Source: Pilatotrama ljubarskyi (taxonomy: Eukaryota; Basidiomycota; Agaricomycetes; Polyporales; Polyporaceae). Taken from it: a DNA stretch of 64,000 nucleotides. The notes under the pieces were generated by a model that was not told the DNA's origin, did no database searches, and worked only from the letters and a program-made list of their open reading frames with translations. Location of the stretch: contig MU277716.1 of assembly GCA_022385805.1 (NCBI GenBank), positions 1 to 64,000 of the forward strand, given 5' to 3'. Below, one piece after another: positions 22,228 through 34,504 of the stretch; the first letter of the stretch is position 1; each line of letters begins with the position of its first letter. Made by a program: the position numbers and the translations under genes.

Positions 22228-23061
22228 TTAGAGGCCGAGGAGGGAGAAGATCGTCGCCACGTTGAGCGTGAGGATGAAGGGGACGACATCAGCGAGGAGG
22301 GGGGCGAGGAGCGCAACAAGGTCGGTCAGGACAGCGCCGACGAGAGCGAGCACAGCAGCGAGGAGCGTGCCGACGAGAGCACTAGAAGACAAGGATTAAG
22401 CGAAAGCGCATTAAAGGTGGACGCAGGGACGCTTACCCGACACCAGCAAGGAGCTCGAAGAGCGCAGGCTCAATGGCACCGCCGAGGAGAGTGAGAACGG
22501 CACCGAGAGCAGTGAAGATGGTCTGGAAAGGAGTGAGACTTCTGCCCGAAACTGAGACAAGACTACTACTCACGGTGATGAGGGCAGCAAGGATGGTGGC
22601 GACCTCATCGACAGCGAGCTTGCCAGTGCCATCAACGGACGCGAGGATAACCTCGATGGGCTGACCAGCGAGGCCCTGGACAAGGGAGACGGCGTTGGTG
22701 AGCGCGGTCTTGATCTCGTTGACGGGGCCAGTAACAGCAGCGACGGTGGCGTTCTGCTTGGTCACAAACTCTGCAAGTCATGGTCAGTGTACGAGGTGAT
22801 TTGGGCGGGACAGTAACACTCACTGAGCTGCTCGGTGGCAGGCGCAATCTGGGTCTGAACATCCGCGAAGATGGCGGCAATGCCCTTGGGGACATCGTTG
22901 CGGCCAAGGATGCCCCCGACGACGGGGAGACCGCTCGTCACATCGGTGACCGCGGAGAGGTCCCCAACGACGGGGAGACCGCGACCCGCAAGAGGCAGGG
23001 CGGAGGTGAATGCGCTGAGCGCGACAGTAGCGAAGACAGAGATGGTGCTGAAGGAGAACAT
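22228..23061 (-). CDS. small hydrophobic secreted protein, function unknown
   Basis: ATG at 23061 starts a clear signal peptide (MFSFSTISVFATVALSAFTS, then ALPLAG). The mature part begins RGLPVVGDLSAVTDVTSGLP and contains PKGIAAIFADVQTQIAPATE. A long amphipathic region (TGPVNEIKTALTNAVSLVQG, ILASVDGTGKLAVDEVATIL) follows. The C-terminal exons are almost wholly Ala/Val/Leu/Gly (IFTALGAVLTLLGGAIEPAL, GTLLAAVLALVGAVLTDLVA), ending FSLLGL at 22228-22230. About five short exons are joined at GT-AG sites. There is no cysteine pattern, so it is not a hydrophobin. It may be a surface-active or cell-wall-associated protein, but I do not recognise the family. Confidence 0.72.
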
Positions 23062-23173
23062 TTTCGCAAAGGAGCGTGAGGGAGATGCGAAGAGCTGTGC
23101 GAGCGACTGGGTGGGATGTGAAAGAGTAGAGTGACTCGAAGTCAATGCTGAACAGGCCGAAATGCGACCTGCC

Positions 23174-23179
23174 TTTATA
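23174..23179 (-). promoter_or_regulatory. TATA-like box of the hydrophobic secreted protein gene
   Basis: TATAAA on the minus strand about 113 nt upstream of the ATG at 23061, in a normal position for a highly expressed basidiomycete gene. Confidence 0.45.
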
Positions 23180-24444
23180 CCCGAGAGAGGACACCCTCCG
23201 GGAGTCCTCCGGGGTGGTCTGTGCTCGTCGGTGACGACAGTTCCGGAAATCTGGTACGGGGGTCGTGCGCGAAGCAGGAATAGAGCGCGAAGTGTTTCAA
23301 AATTCAACCTTCCCGCTGCCGAGAGAAGCATGCTAGACTCCATCCGGAGACACATTTGATCAGCTCGTACTCCACAGTACCAAGATGCCAGAACCCGCGT
23401 TATTGGGAAGATCACGATGTGCAACGACCCAAGCTTCCATGCGTCACAGGTCAGTGTTCTCATCAGGTAGTGGACTGACACGGCGCAAGAAGGCTTCGAC
23501 CGGTCTTGTGAGGAGGAGCGGACGCTGTGTGCGCGAGACGCGTCGGGGGCGAGGACTTCCGCCAGGCCAAGTTCGACGCGCTCGGGATCGGTATACGCGC
23601 GTCGGCTAGCATACGCGCAGCGACTATGCGCGCCGCATGACGTACGGTGCGCAGGGCGGCGGGGCGGGGCGGGAGAGGCTAAGGCATTAATTCAGCAGTG
23701 TTGTTACGCGCCCCAGAAACGAGGCGCCACCTGTCCGACCGCTATAACGGACCAATCAGGAGCTGAGACACACCGAGCGCCCATAAAGATTGCGTCGGGA
23801 CGCGGGGGATGTTTCCGTGATGGGGCTTAGAAGTCTTCTCGCATCCCGCGCGGAGAATGGCGCAAGACCAGGTGGCCTCGGCTGCTGTAACAACATGCAC
23901 CGGAGTAAGTAGTGAACGATGGCGCACGAAGGTTGCAGGATGAGGAGGTTGGGAACGGATTGCGACGGATGACAGAATATCCATCCCATCGTGCATTAGA
24001 TGGGGCAGGAATGTTCCCTCCCTTTGTTCCCTGGCCGGGCCAGGGGGTGGCAGCGGACGGTGCTCCATGAAACGACGAGTACTACGCCACGCTGCCGGTG
24101 TCAAAAACAGCCGCATTCGTGGTGATAGCATTGCGCCTCTGATAGGGTAGGCATTTCGGATGCCGAGCAGAGTGCAGATCCACTGTAGCTAGAAGGACAG
24201 CGCGTTCTCTGTACAGCGCCGCCGACGTGTGGGAGAGTGTGGCGCCGACGGTGAAGGCGTTGAACAAACTCAAGATTTGCCTTTAGAGTTCAGTTTCCAC
24301 GACGGTACCGGCGCTAAGAGTGGAAGGTGTTGCATAACAAGTACAAACAGTTGCGCAACGCGAGCGCCACACTTGGCTGCGGTACGCGCGACAAGCTTCT
24401 ACGTACTGAAGTTGTATTGAACCACGCCGAGTCCAGCTTGTATC
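23180..24444. other. divergent intergenic region
   Basis: About 1.3 kb between the secreted-protein promoter and the start of the alpha/beta hydrolase gene. It has only short frames and no supported feature. Confidence 0.4.
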
Positions 24445-26288
24445 ATGTCAGGTCTGTTTCCAGCACTAGGGAATATTGTGAAAGTAAGCGGTGATACCTG
24501 TTGCTTGCGTGGCCGGAAGCTCATATCGACGCCAGGGAACGGTCGCAACAGCCGCAGGATTGTCGACCGTTGGTGAGTTCCCCGCAGTCCGAATCACCGA
24601 CATACGATCGCAACATGTGACACCGATACCATGTCTCGGCTCGCGCAGGGGCTGGACTTCTGTTTTTCGGACAGAACTACTTGATATATCCCTCCGGGTT
24701 CCCTCCGGGCTCTCGTACCGGTATGTACGTTTTGCCTCGAAGAGGCCGCCACCGGCGTACTCAATGTTGTCGGAGCAGGTGTCCCGGTGCCGACAGACTT
24801 TGGCCTGCCGTACCAGGACCTCCCTCTTGTGACCCCTGACAACGTCACACTGCGATGTTACCTGTTGACACAGCGGAAGGAGCTCCCATGCTGGGGAGCA
24901 GCGCCAGTGGACACGGATGAGAACGAATCGGATGAAGAGGTATGTCGTGACTGTCTTGGCCAGCGTTTCCGTCTCTTCCAGAGGCGAATCTCTCCCGGTG
25001 CAACGTCCCGGTCTATTTCTGATCTGCAAGGAGACTGGCATGTCATCGCGGCATGAAGCTCTTCGCTGTCCTTCCTGAGACCCAGCCGTCCTGCACAGGG
25101 AGCATGTCAACTGGTTCCGCTTCCTGCACTTCAGAAGGCGTCAGATGGATTCAAACAGCGACACTGCCTCGTTGATTCATTCGGCACTTCGGTGTCTGTC
25201 CAGGATGGGCCTGGCCAACATGCCAGACTGAGCGTCCTCGTCGTTCCTTACTGACGTCCAGGGTCACAGTTCGCTGCGCGACGACCTACCGTCCTTATGT
25301 TTCATGGGAATGGCGGAAACGTCGGCCATCGTATACCGCTCGCAAAAGTGTTCTATGTTAGCAGGCGTTGCAATGTCCTGATGTTGTCTTATCGAGGGTG
25401 AGTCCGACCGCCCTTACTACTTAGCCATCTCTAACGCTTTCTCATCAAAGATACGGTCGATCGGAGGGCCGTCCTTCGGAGAAGGGTATATGCCTTCCTT
25501 GAAGCATTTCTAGTATACGTGCTCATAAGCTGGTGCAAGGTATTCGCATGGATGCGCAATGCGCACTTGACCATGTCTTGGCTCATCCGTACCTATCCAA
25601 AACTCCTGTCGTGCGTCACCGGTGCTCATCGCGCGATTTACCCCCTCTAACGTCACTGTAGATTCTCTACGGACAGTCCCTCGGAGGAGCGGTCGCCATC
25701 GACCTTGCGAGTCGCAATCCGCATGCTGTACGCCGCTGTCAATGTCGCTCTCTTCAACTGTTGAGAAAGTTCACCTGCTGCTTACAGATCCGAGCGCTCA
25801 TCCTTGAAAACACGTTTCTTTCTCTTCCTCGCCTCGTTCCCTCTGCCCTCCCAGTACTTGGCCCGTTCGCATTTCTCTGCCACCAGAAATGGGATTCGGC
25901 GTCAAAGGTTCCCTCCATACCCTCGGAGATCCCAATGCTCCTATTGAGTGGGGTCCGTGACAAGGTTGTCCCGAGGGAGCACATGCAAGAGCTCTGGAAG
26001 CTGGTTCAACGGAGGGTGCCTGGCGGACGACGCACCGGTGAGCGCCGAGACGAAGACACGGACGCCAAGGACGAGAGCATCAAGCACTCCAGCGCGGGGT
26101 ACTCACGCTTCGTAGAGTTCGAGTGGGGCACGCACAGTACGTTCCCATACACCGGTCATAGCGGAGTAGGAGCTGGGGCTGAAGGTCTACGCGGTACAGA
26201 CGGCACTTGGCTCCAGGACGGTTACTGGCAAGCAGTGGCGGACTTTGTTGCATTTGTCCAGTCTCTGCCTCACGCGGCGACACCGTGA
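24445..26288 (+). CDS. Bem46/ABHD13-type alpha/beta hydrolase, membrane anchored
   Basis: The start ATG (24445) gives MSGLFPALGNIVK. Small exons then add GTVATAAGLSTVGAGLLFFG, an N-terminal membrane helix, and QNYLIYPSGFPPGSRT, typical of Bem46 proteins. Next come VPVPTDFGLPYQDLPLVTPD and an acidic loop (DTDENESDEE). After a long intron (about 24941-25267) the core follows: TVLMFHGNGGNVGHRIPLAK (oxyanion HGNGG), VLMLSYRG, YGRSEGRPSEKG and ILYGQSLGGAVAID with the nucleophile Ser. Then come ALILENTF, LLLSGVRDKVVP (Asp) and the His motif. That His motif reads GTHNGTW only when a 63-nt intron (26137-26199, GTACGT...ACAG) is removed. The stop is at 26286-26288. The family has roles in fungal polarity; substrate unknown. 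Confidence 0.88.
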
Positions 26289-28402
26289 GTCGAGAGGTGG
26301 ACACCCGGCGAGAGATAGGGTTTTGCGGACGGACTTCGGGCTGGGAACTGCGGCGATGGTGCGAGCTTCTTTGGATGACAGTATGTGCTCTTCTCAGCCT
26401 GGCGCTTCTCTGTTCCTTGAACGCCCTCGTTCGAGATGCTTCTGGCTTCGATACCACTCAGTAGGCAAATGGATTTCTGTTTAGCATTCCCGGCAGGAAC
26501 GCCTGTCTCGATACGGTTCGACAGCGAAGCACAGAATCTATCCGACCTGCCCGGTACCGCTAACCTACTTCGCTTTCAGGACCAGACCTCAGCACGTCGG
26601 CCAGCTTGTCAGAGCTCGGCACGGGCTGCTGTGCCGTGGGAGCCCGCTCCTCGAACACCCTCTGCGGTTGCTGAAGGGAGCCTTCCAGCGCACGGACGAT
26701 CCGCAAAGGAAGGGCGTACTGAGCACGGGTGCTGTTAATCCTGCATGAAGTTCATCGTCGTGTCCGGACACATGGGCGGCCATCGCAGACGGCCGTAGTG
26801 CGCTCGTAAGTGTGCATATTTCACGTGGGGACCGAAATGGTGGATCGACGCCGGTCACGCACACATATTCATGGACGATGCGGGCGGCCGCATCTACATG
26901 AAAGTTCCGCCGGTGACCCATGTTTTCACTAGCAGACGCGCATGGTCCCATCTCTTGTGTACCACATCCTCTGCACTACTGATTGTGGAAGCCTCGCATG
27001 TCATCAAGCCAATGAGTGGGACTGTGATACATCGCTGTATGGTGACAGCATCAGTGATGTCAAGAGTGGTCATACTAGGAACAAAGCCTCGATGGGAGGC
27101 GGGCCTAAGCCCCATAGAGACTAAGTTCAGCATCGCGCTTGGTGGGAAGGGCGGGGGTAGATCAGAGTCAAGACTGCCAATACTAACCACCGCCTGGAGG
27201 GTAGTGGGAAGGAGCATCCAATACCAGGGGCTGCGACTGGGATGACGTCCATACAGGGCGGGCGGACCGGTCGATACTGAGAACGCATTAGGTTGAGTTC
27301 ATTCACCTCCCTGTTGGCCTCGTAGTCCTCATGAACTTCGTACGGCCGCCGACACCGAAAACCATTGTGAAGCACAAGCCCATGAATAGGTGCTCGTGAT
27401 GGAGCACCATCTGGCACGACAGATTAATGATATATCAACAGGTGTGTAAGTCCACCAATCCTGGCGCGGTCCTCATTTACATCCTCTTACCTCGCGCATC
27501 AGGTTCCTCGACCAGATTTCTCGAAGTATGACGGCATGGATGCCTCCATCGTGTCCGCTACGTTCCGGACTCTTGCTTCGGCGGTTTGCCCCGGAACTGC
27601 ATCAATGTTGCTCTGCCAACCATGCTGTAAGGAACGCCCGAGTGCTACTCTAATCTGGCTTGTCATGACTTAGAGAACAGAGTCCTTCATCCGCTATCTA
27701 CCAATGGACTTCACGGAGCCTGTGCTGTACGAGCCCTCTTTACTCCGCACTGCGAGTTCTCAGCGCACGATCCCCCGGTTTCTTCCCCATCCATCTCGCA
27801 CTTTTACAACATGAGGGAACTATGACAGGGATGCTTGCCAGCAGGGCAGGTCTCGATGCCTGAGTGGCGTTAGATTGAATGCTGTGAGACACAAACGAGT
27901 ACTAAGTTCGCTCAGAATTGTCGGAGGGCGTTAGTCAAGCTTCTCACATAGTGCGCCAAAGGCGCAGAGTCTACACGGGCCTGAGGTTCGCCGTACGGAG
28001 GAAGCCAGGCAAAACGTTGTGAGCATTAGCTCTCTATCCTGCAAAGTACAACGACTGAGCGGAGCCTGAATCCCACATTGTCCGATGTGATCTGAGAATG
28101 AACACTATAGCAATGCGAAGTACTGGAAAACAACAGGACTGGGAGCAGGGCAAGGAAAGCGAATACAGAGGATTGTCAAGGAAAGCAAAGGGGTATAGGG
28201 GAGAGGGAAGCAGGGGAGTAAGTGTGAACGAAAGGGTATACGGGAGCAAATACATAAGAAAGGATTGGAACAAACCGAAGCCGATAGCGAGCAAGAAATA
28301 CCAGCCAAGAGAGCAATACGAGAGCGACGAGAGCGACGAGAGCGTGAGAGGCGACAAGACGAGACCGGGGCCGGACCCTACTAGCGAGCTGGCTTTGTCC
28401 CT
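26289..28402. other. long gene-poor stretch
   Basis: About 2.1 kb between the 3' ends of the hydrolase and the kinase genes. Frames here are short and compositionally mixed. None has a recognisable domain, signal peptide or matching splice sites. It could hold a decayed element or a non-coding transcript, but nothing in the sequence demonstrates either. Confidence 0.35.
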
Positions 28403-31251
28403 TCATTCCAACAAATCGACCCTCCTTCCTTCCGCACGCCGTACCTCCTTGACGCCACGCTGGCACCACCAGGATCGTACCTTTTTGACCATGGCCGGCA
28501 ACGGCGGACGCGCCACGGGATGTACCTGTGAGCATGAGCTTGAGAGCACATCTTCGGCCGAGGTTGAGCCGAGAGTACTCGAGAAGCCCGAGACAGAAGA
28601 CGCGCGACCAGTAGCAGCCAGAGATGGCGAGGCAGCTTCACAGTCGTTGAGGTCCAGAGAGGTGGGCGCCACACTGAGACAACTAGAGAAGAAGGAGCCC
28701 GAAGAGACCACTGCGAGAGGGGCAAGAGCAACAGCTTGAGGTGAGCAGCAAGAGGCCGCCGTAACGTCGGAAGTGACTGCGGTGGCATTCTGATTCGTCC
28801 TCGGATTCCATGGACGGGATTCCGAGGTCGGGGTCGACACAGGAGAGGCATCCGAAAGGAAGCAAGAGTTCATGCTGTCATAATCCAGAGGATCAGACAT
28901 GATGGCATCGAATTTGGCGGTCGTCGTTGCATTGGCAGACACGATGTTCAACGCGTTCATCGTGTTGTCCATTGGGGGGAGGGAGGCCGTGGGGGCCGCC
29001 CTATCGTCGTCTTCATCAGGAGCGAAAATACCCACCAGGATCTGCGCGTCGGGAGGCTTGTCGGAAGAACGCGGCAGGCTGGCGAGATCGATGATGGAAT
29101 ATAATGCTCCAGAGCCTCGCGAGACTCTGTGCACTGATGAGGACGATGGGTGCGTTGACGAACAGGACATTGCTTGACGACTGCCAGGCGATGGCTTGGG
29201 CATGGAACACTTGTTGGATGCGGTATCGACTTGCGAGGACTTGCAGTCTACGGCTATGGTGAGCGAAGACATAGCGGGCATCTTCTTACTGGGACGCGGC
29301 AACTTCTTGGCAGTCGAGAAGATGCGTGGCTTGAGCGCCATGGTCTCTTGGACGGGGTTGGGCACGGGGTTGGCAGCTTCAAGTTCCGGTGAGACCCATT
29401 CGAAGAACGGGTGCGGGGCTTCACCCTGGGCATATGGCTGGCTGAACACCACGTAGCGGGCGATGGAGTTCTGCGCATCGTGTCAGAACACGGATGAATT
29501 CGCGACAGAAACGGAGATACGCACAGGTCTGAGGTCTTTAGGGCACGGCGGGGCTGTTATCGGTTGGCGGTATGCGATTTGATCCCAATTGCTAGAATAG
29601 GACAGGGTAAGTACGAAGGGACACGCCGACCAACAAATACCCAACACTCACATGGAGTCGAACCACGGATGCGCTTTGATTTGCTCCCATGTGGGCCTTC
29701 TGAGTGGGTCCTTGGCGAGCATCTATGGGTGATCGCGGCGCCATGACGAGGAGGACTTGGCATGACGATTCTGGGTACTCACTGCGATGAGGAGGTCGCT
29801 TGCGTCGGCATCTACTTCTTGGCCTACTTCTACCTCCTCTGAAACTACTCGTGAGATGAATTCCTTCGAGGGAACGTTACCCTCGAATCCGAACGGCAGC
29901 TGAAGGTCCAGGTTCAGCGTCCCATTCCCGCCAAACTGACAAGTACTCACCTTGCCGTGCAACATCTCGTAGAGCATGACAGCGAACGACCAGACGTCCG
30001 CTTCATAGGAGTGCTCCCCGGTGTACAATTCAGGAGCGATGTACGCGAACGTCCCGCAAGCGGCTTTGGTCTTGTCCGTGGCAAAGCCTGCCTCGGGAAC
30101 GTACTCGGGGCGATCCTCCTTGGTCTGCCAGATTTTGCGCAACCTCCACGGCTGCTCGTCTACCGTGCGCCCGAACATCCGAGAGAGGCCGAAGTCAGAG
30201 ATGATGACTTCGTTCTGAGCATTGATGAGGATGTTCTTGGGCTTGATGTCGCGATGGATAATCCTTTGGCGACGGAGTTCCTCCATACCCAGAACCTGAT
30301 AAGGACACATCAGCGTGGAACAAGCTCGAGGTCGACGGAGAACATACAATCTGAGCGGCGAAGAGGCGAGCCTCGTCTGTCGAAAGCCTTCCTTGCTGAC
30401 GGATCTTATCGTTGAGGTCTCCGCCAGAGCAATAGTCCTATGAATTCCGTGAGGCAAGGTATCGATAGACCGGAAGATAGGACCTACGGTGAGAAGGAAG
30501 AAGTGGTCCTCGTCCTCGAAGCTTCCTTTGAGCGACGTGAAGAACGGGTTACCCGACAGCGTCTTCATGACGTCTTGCTCCACGAAGACCGTCGGGAGAT
30601 CCTGCGTAAGAACCATGTGCTTGCTGATCGCCTTGAGCGCATAGAGCTTGCGGGTGACGAGATCCTCGACGAGCGAGACCATGCCCTGGCCGCCCTCGCC
30701 GAGGATACGGATGATGCGGAAGTCGTCGGTCTTGAGGACGCGCGTTGGCTGCTTCTTTGCTTCCGAGTTGGCGAGCGCTACGGTTATAGGGACGCTCAAC
30801 TGAACCGGTGACGTTGTGCACGACGCGGAGGGGACCTCGAGCTTGTCGTTATGGCCGGAGACGGGGACGGCAGACGAGGGCGCCACGGACGGCATTGGGC
30901 ACCCGACGAGGGTGGTCACGTTGGAAAGACCGGCCGAAGTCGTTTGGGTGAGAGCGGCAGCGACCTCGAGATGCTCCATCTTGAAGGCAGTCTTCATGCA
31001 TATAGGCGGTGAGCTAAATCGGGCTCAAGAGTTCGCGATGTACTTACCATCTCGCCATTCTCGTCATAGGTCATCCGGACGTGGACCGCGTCCTGGACGT
31101 CCAGCTGTTTCTGGAGGGTCTCCTCCAGAGCAACGACAGTCTCGGCCGTCTCTACCTTGACAGCGATGTCCACCACGAGCGTGGGGACTTGGGTGGCCTT
31201 GGCCTTCTTCGCGAAACCGAACAGCTTCTTGAACAGCATGTTGGGAGCCAT
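28403..31251 (-). CDS. AGC-like serine/threonine protein kinase with unusual motifs
   Basis: ATG at 31251 starts a novel N-terminus (MAPNMLFKKLFGFAKKAKAT) followed by VKVETAETVVALEETLQKQL. After an intron comes a Ser/Thr/Pro-rich linker. The kinase domain begins DDFRIIRILGEGGQGMVSLV (Gly loop), LYALKAISK (VAIK Lys), DYCSGGDLNDKIRQQ, IIHRDIKPKNILI (catalytic loop) and ISDFGLSRMFG (DFG). About 35 extra residues (EQPWRLRKIWQTKED and so on) then precede CGTFAYIAPELYTGE. SYEADVWSFAVMLYEMLHGK and KDPLRRPTWEQIKAHPW complete the C-lobe. Next come NWDQIAYRQPITAPPCP and HPFFEWVSPEL, like an AGC tail, then a long Ser-rich region. A 51-nt stopless intron lies after MLHGK. All catalytic residues are present, so it should be active. 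The specific subfamily is not recognised. Confidence 0.83.
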
Positions 31252-31361
31252 AACGAAGATTTGAAGGGGGGTCTTGAGCGTTTGTAGGTTGGTGAAGTGT
31301 TGAGGGTTGTGGGTGTACGTGACAACGGGGGTTGACAGCCTCTTCGCCCTCGCCTCGCAAA

Positions 31362-31367
31362 TTTATA
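31362..31367 (-). promoter_or_regulatory. TATA-like box of the AGC-like kinase gene
   Basis: TATAAA on the minus strand about 111 nt upstream of the kinase start at 31251. The rest of 31252-31998 holds no recognisable gene. Confidence 0.4.
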
Positions 31368-31998
31368 CAGCATATCGCGATCGGTCAAAACTTGAAGTAG
31401 CGATCACATCCGTCGATTGCGGCTTGCAACACACGTAGTACGCTGAGGTCGACATGGTTGCAGGTGACACGTGTGTGACTTTGATTTCGGACTGGCATCG
31501 AGTCAGTGCTGAGCTGTAGGTTGCTTTAAGGACTATCGTCTGACGAGTACGCACGTATGGTTGTGGTCTCCACTACGCGAGATCTGGGCAATTGACTTCT
31601 TCTACGAGGTGCTGAATGGAACCCAGCCTGTCGACGACTTCTCCTCGCAAGTTCAGCATGGACAGACGTGCAGCGGGCGAGTGGCTCTGGAGAGCCGGAG
31701 AGATGAGTAGTCGTTCGTATAAACACATCGTTGAAGACTCACTTCCAGCCGTGACCACTACAACGTCACAAACGTCAGAACGACAGCGCTTGCCTTTCTC
31801 GGTTCTCACCCATCGGGACCGCATGATCTCCACCGCAGCTACACCCGCTTTCCCGATGTTATCGGGGCCGAGACACGTGCGGAAATACCGCCGTCTTGGC
31901 GGAATGCAAAGTGCTCGAATAGCGAAAGCGATAATATACACGGTCAATCGAAAGCAGCACGGATAACGGGAGAACGAACAGAACGATAAGCTAGGCAC

Positions 31999-34005
31999 TC
32001 AACAGTCCCACCCAAGCACGAAGTCGGGGCTCTCCGCTTGCGAAGCGTGAGAGCCCTCTGCAGTGTCCTGCGACTTCTTGCATATGCCCGAATTGAACTG
32101 CTCCTGTAGGAGCAAATTGACAACGTTCCGAGCTGCGATGGTCTCCGTCTCCATCGTCGAGATCAGCCTGTGACATGCGTCAGCACACTTCTCAGGCACA
32201 GCAGCAAATCGACATACGGCTCAAAAGCGTTCACGTAGTACAGTCCCTCCGCCAGCTTCACCGGTGGAAACTCGGTGGTGGGCGGAAGGACTGGGTACGC
32301 GTCCCACTCCTTGCGCAGCACCCACCCCACATTCCCCAGGAACATCTGCTGTAGCCACTCGTCGTCGATCCGCTCCTTCGAGAAGATCTTGACCACCCAT
32401 TCCTGTTCACCGAATACATCCAGTCTCGGCACTCCGTCCTTCCCGCGGAGTGGCCCGTGGTACGTGAGCGAGTTGAACTCGGGCTCGCGCCCGCCCCCCA
32501 CGCGCACGCCTTCGTACGTCGTCAGCAGGGTCGTGGGCGCCTTGGCGCCATGACCGAGGTTGAAGTATGTCGCGTTCGGTGTGGGGGAGGACGTGCTGAG
32601 AAGCGTGACGTGAAGGCGGATGTACGGCTGTTGGGGTACGGGTGCGAGAGAGGCCTTGAAGTTGATGTTGGCTTGGTGGAAGGGGGCGGCCAGGATGACC
32701 GAGCGGTACAAGCGCGGCTGGTCGAATGCGGAGGAGTCAACAATCCAAGGGCCCGACGGGTGGTAGTGCGAGATGGCCTTGACCTGATGATCCTTCACAA
32801 TTAATTGATGTATACAACACGTACGAGAGGAAGACTCACAGTCGTATTGAGATAAACAGAGGCATTGGAATGGGCAATGAAGTGTTCGAAGATCTGGAAG
32901 TTACCTCCCTTTACGCTGGACGCTCCTGACGCAGCCAAGGAGCAGAGGCCCTCGAGCGCGTGGATCCTGTCCACATTCTGCATTTGGGGCAATCAGTACT
33001 CCAGTTATTGTTTATGGTCTGAAGGCGCTCACCTGCCCGTAGTTGACACGGGTCGCAGCTTCGACCAGCTCTCGCGTCCAACGTCTGTCAACGCCTTGGA
33101 GATCAAAGTACTCCGCCGCCGTCTCTGCGGTGACTTGTTCCCAAGCAAGACTCGAGACAACAGAAGAGATGTTCGACCATTGAGGTGCAGCAGGGCTGTA
33201 AAGCGTCAAAAACCTCTCAACCATGTCCTTGACTCTATCGAGCAGCTATGAGACTCGACGACCTCGCGCAATCGCATTCCGCACTCACAGCGCCTGAGTC
33301 TTGGTCGGTGCCTTGTACCCATAGCGCCACAGGATTTTGATCTTGTTAAGCCAATTGCTCAACAAACTACTGCCTCCTGTCTGGCGGAGGTTCAAAATGC
33401 TGGCTGCTCTGGAGCTATTGACCGGAATAGGCACGTACTGTCAGGACGAACTGCTGACCATCCCAAATTCCCATTACTTCGTTGTCATCGTCGACGAAGT
33501 TGACTCGTTCTAGGCCAAACTCGTCCACGGCACGCCATAGGTTCTTGTTGACCTTCACGAAAATAGACGCGCCTAGCTCTACAGGCTCGAGGGTCTCGTC
33601 TTCGTACGGGAACACGGTCGTGCTTCCTACATACATCGTTAGCTCACGGCCAGCCAGAAGCACAGTGAGGGAAGGCGAATGCCTTCGCTGACGCAAAACG
33701 CGCCACAATTCGTGCAGAATTCAACACTCACGACCACCGATGTACGGGTTCTTGTCATACACGTCAACCTCGACGTACAGCCCATAGCGCTCCTTGGCCT
33801 TGGCAATCCAGAATGCAGCAGAAGAACCTCCTGCCCCAGCACCAATGATCGCAATGCGGTTTGGAGCAGCGGTCTCAGGGAGCTGAGGAGCTGCGAGCGG
33901 CGTCTGGGTTCCGGTAGAGAAGAAGGGCAGCTTGAACGGTAGCTGAAACGCGTACACAGGAAAGAAAGCAGCTGTAGCCGCGAGCAGTAGAGTTGGCGAC
34001 CTCAT
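31999..34005 (-). CDS. prenylcysteine oxidase / farnesylcysteine lyase-like FAD protein
   Basis: Flavoenzyme that cleaves the thioether of prenylcysteines released from prenylated proteins; predicted secretory or vacuolar. ATG at 34005 starts a signal peptide (MRSPTLLLAATAAFFPVYAF). The Rossmann FAD motif RIAIIGAGAGGSSAAFWIA and VDVYDKNPYIGGR follow. Next come VELGASIFVKVNKNLWRAVD, GLERVNFVDDDNEVMGIWDG, the YGYRAPTKTQALVKDMVERF region and GVDRRWTRELVEAATRVNYG. After these come RIHALEGLCSLAASGASSVK, GGNFQIFEHFIAHSNASVYL and SVILAAPFHQANINF. The end reads EGLYYVNAFEPYVD, STMETETIAARNVVNLLL, GWDC and a stop at 31999. The order of blocks matches the Pcyox family. At least six short introns are required. 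It is head to head with the NOPCHAP1-like gene, 499 bp apart. Confidence 0.88.
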
Positions 34006-34504
34006 GTTAGCTGTCTACGCTGCCGGGGAGGTCGTGGTCGAGATGAGGGAACGTGTCGAGTGCGGCGTTCTCGCTGAAACGCAGAAGGTTGATCGTCTTG
34101 TGCTGGCCGCGGTGGCAGTTTCCGCGATGACGCCGGGCACATCACGTCTAATGGCGCACTCCTGTTCTCGCCGAGCACTAAACCTACTCGAGACCAGCAA
34201 ATAGTAAACCGCATGCGGGAGAAGGTATAAATCGGCCTCTTCAGGGAGCGGGGACTCGGACCAGGAGAGGGCGGAAAGAGGAGGCAGGGTCGACAAAATG
34301 AAGCAGTCGGAACACCGGCCCGGATCCACTTGCAGGAAGCAACCCCGAGCATGGGCGCTTACTCCAGTTTGCTCTTCTCGGCTCTCAAGCTCAAGCGCAA
34401 GCCAAAGGCCTCCGAAGTCCGAACGCCTTCTGGCCGACAAAGTCTCGCTTCGTCTTCGTGAAAAGCCACGCATTGTGCTCGCTACGGTCGCTTGACTCGA
34501 CGGC
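34006..34504. promoter_or_regulatory. divergent promoter of the prenylcysteine oxidase and NOPCHAP1-like genes
   Basis: A 499-bp region between opposing start codons. It includes a plus-strand TATAAA at about 34226, too far from the plus-strand start to be assigned securely. No other motif was recognised. Confidence 0.45.

Noticed and set aside
28034..28357. Hydrophobic minus-strand frame beyond the kinase 3' end
   Set aside because: Leu/Ser/Tyr-rich content arises from a purine-rich plus strand; no initiation context or homolog recognised.
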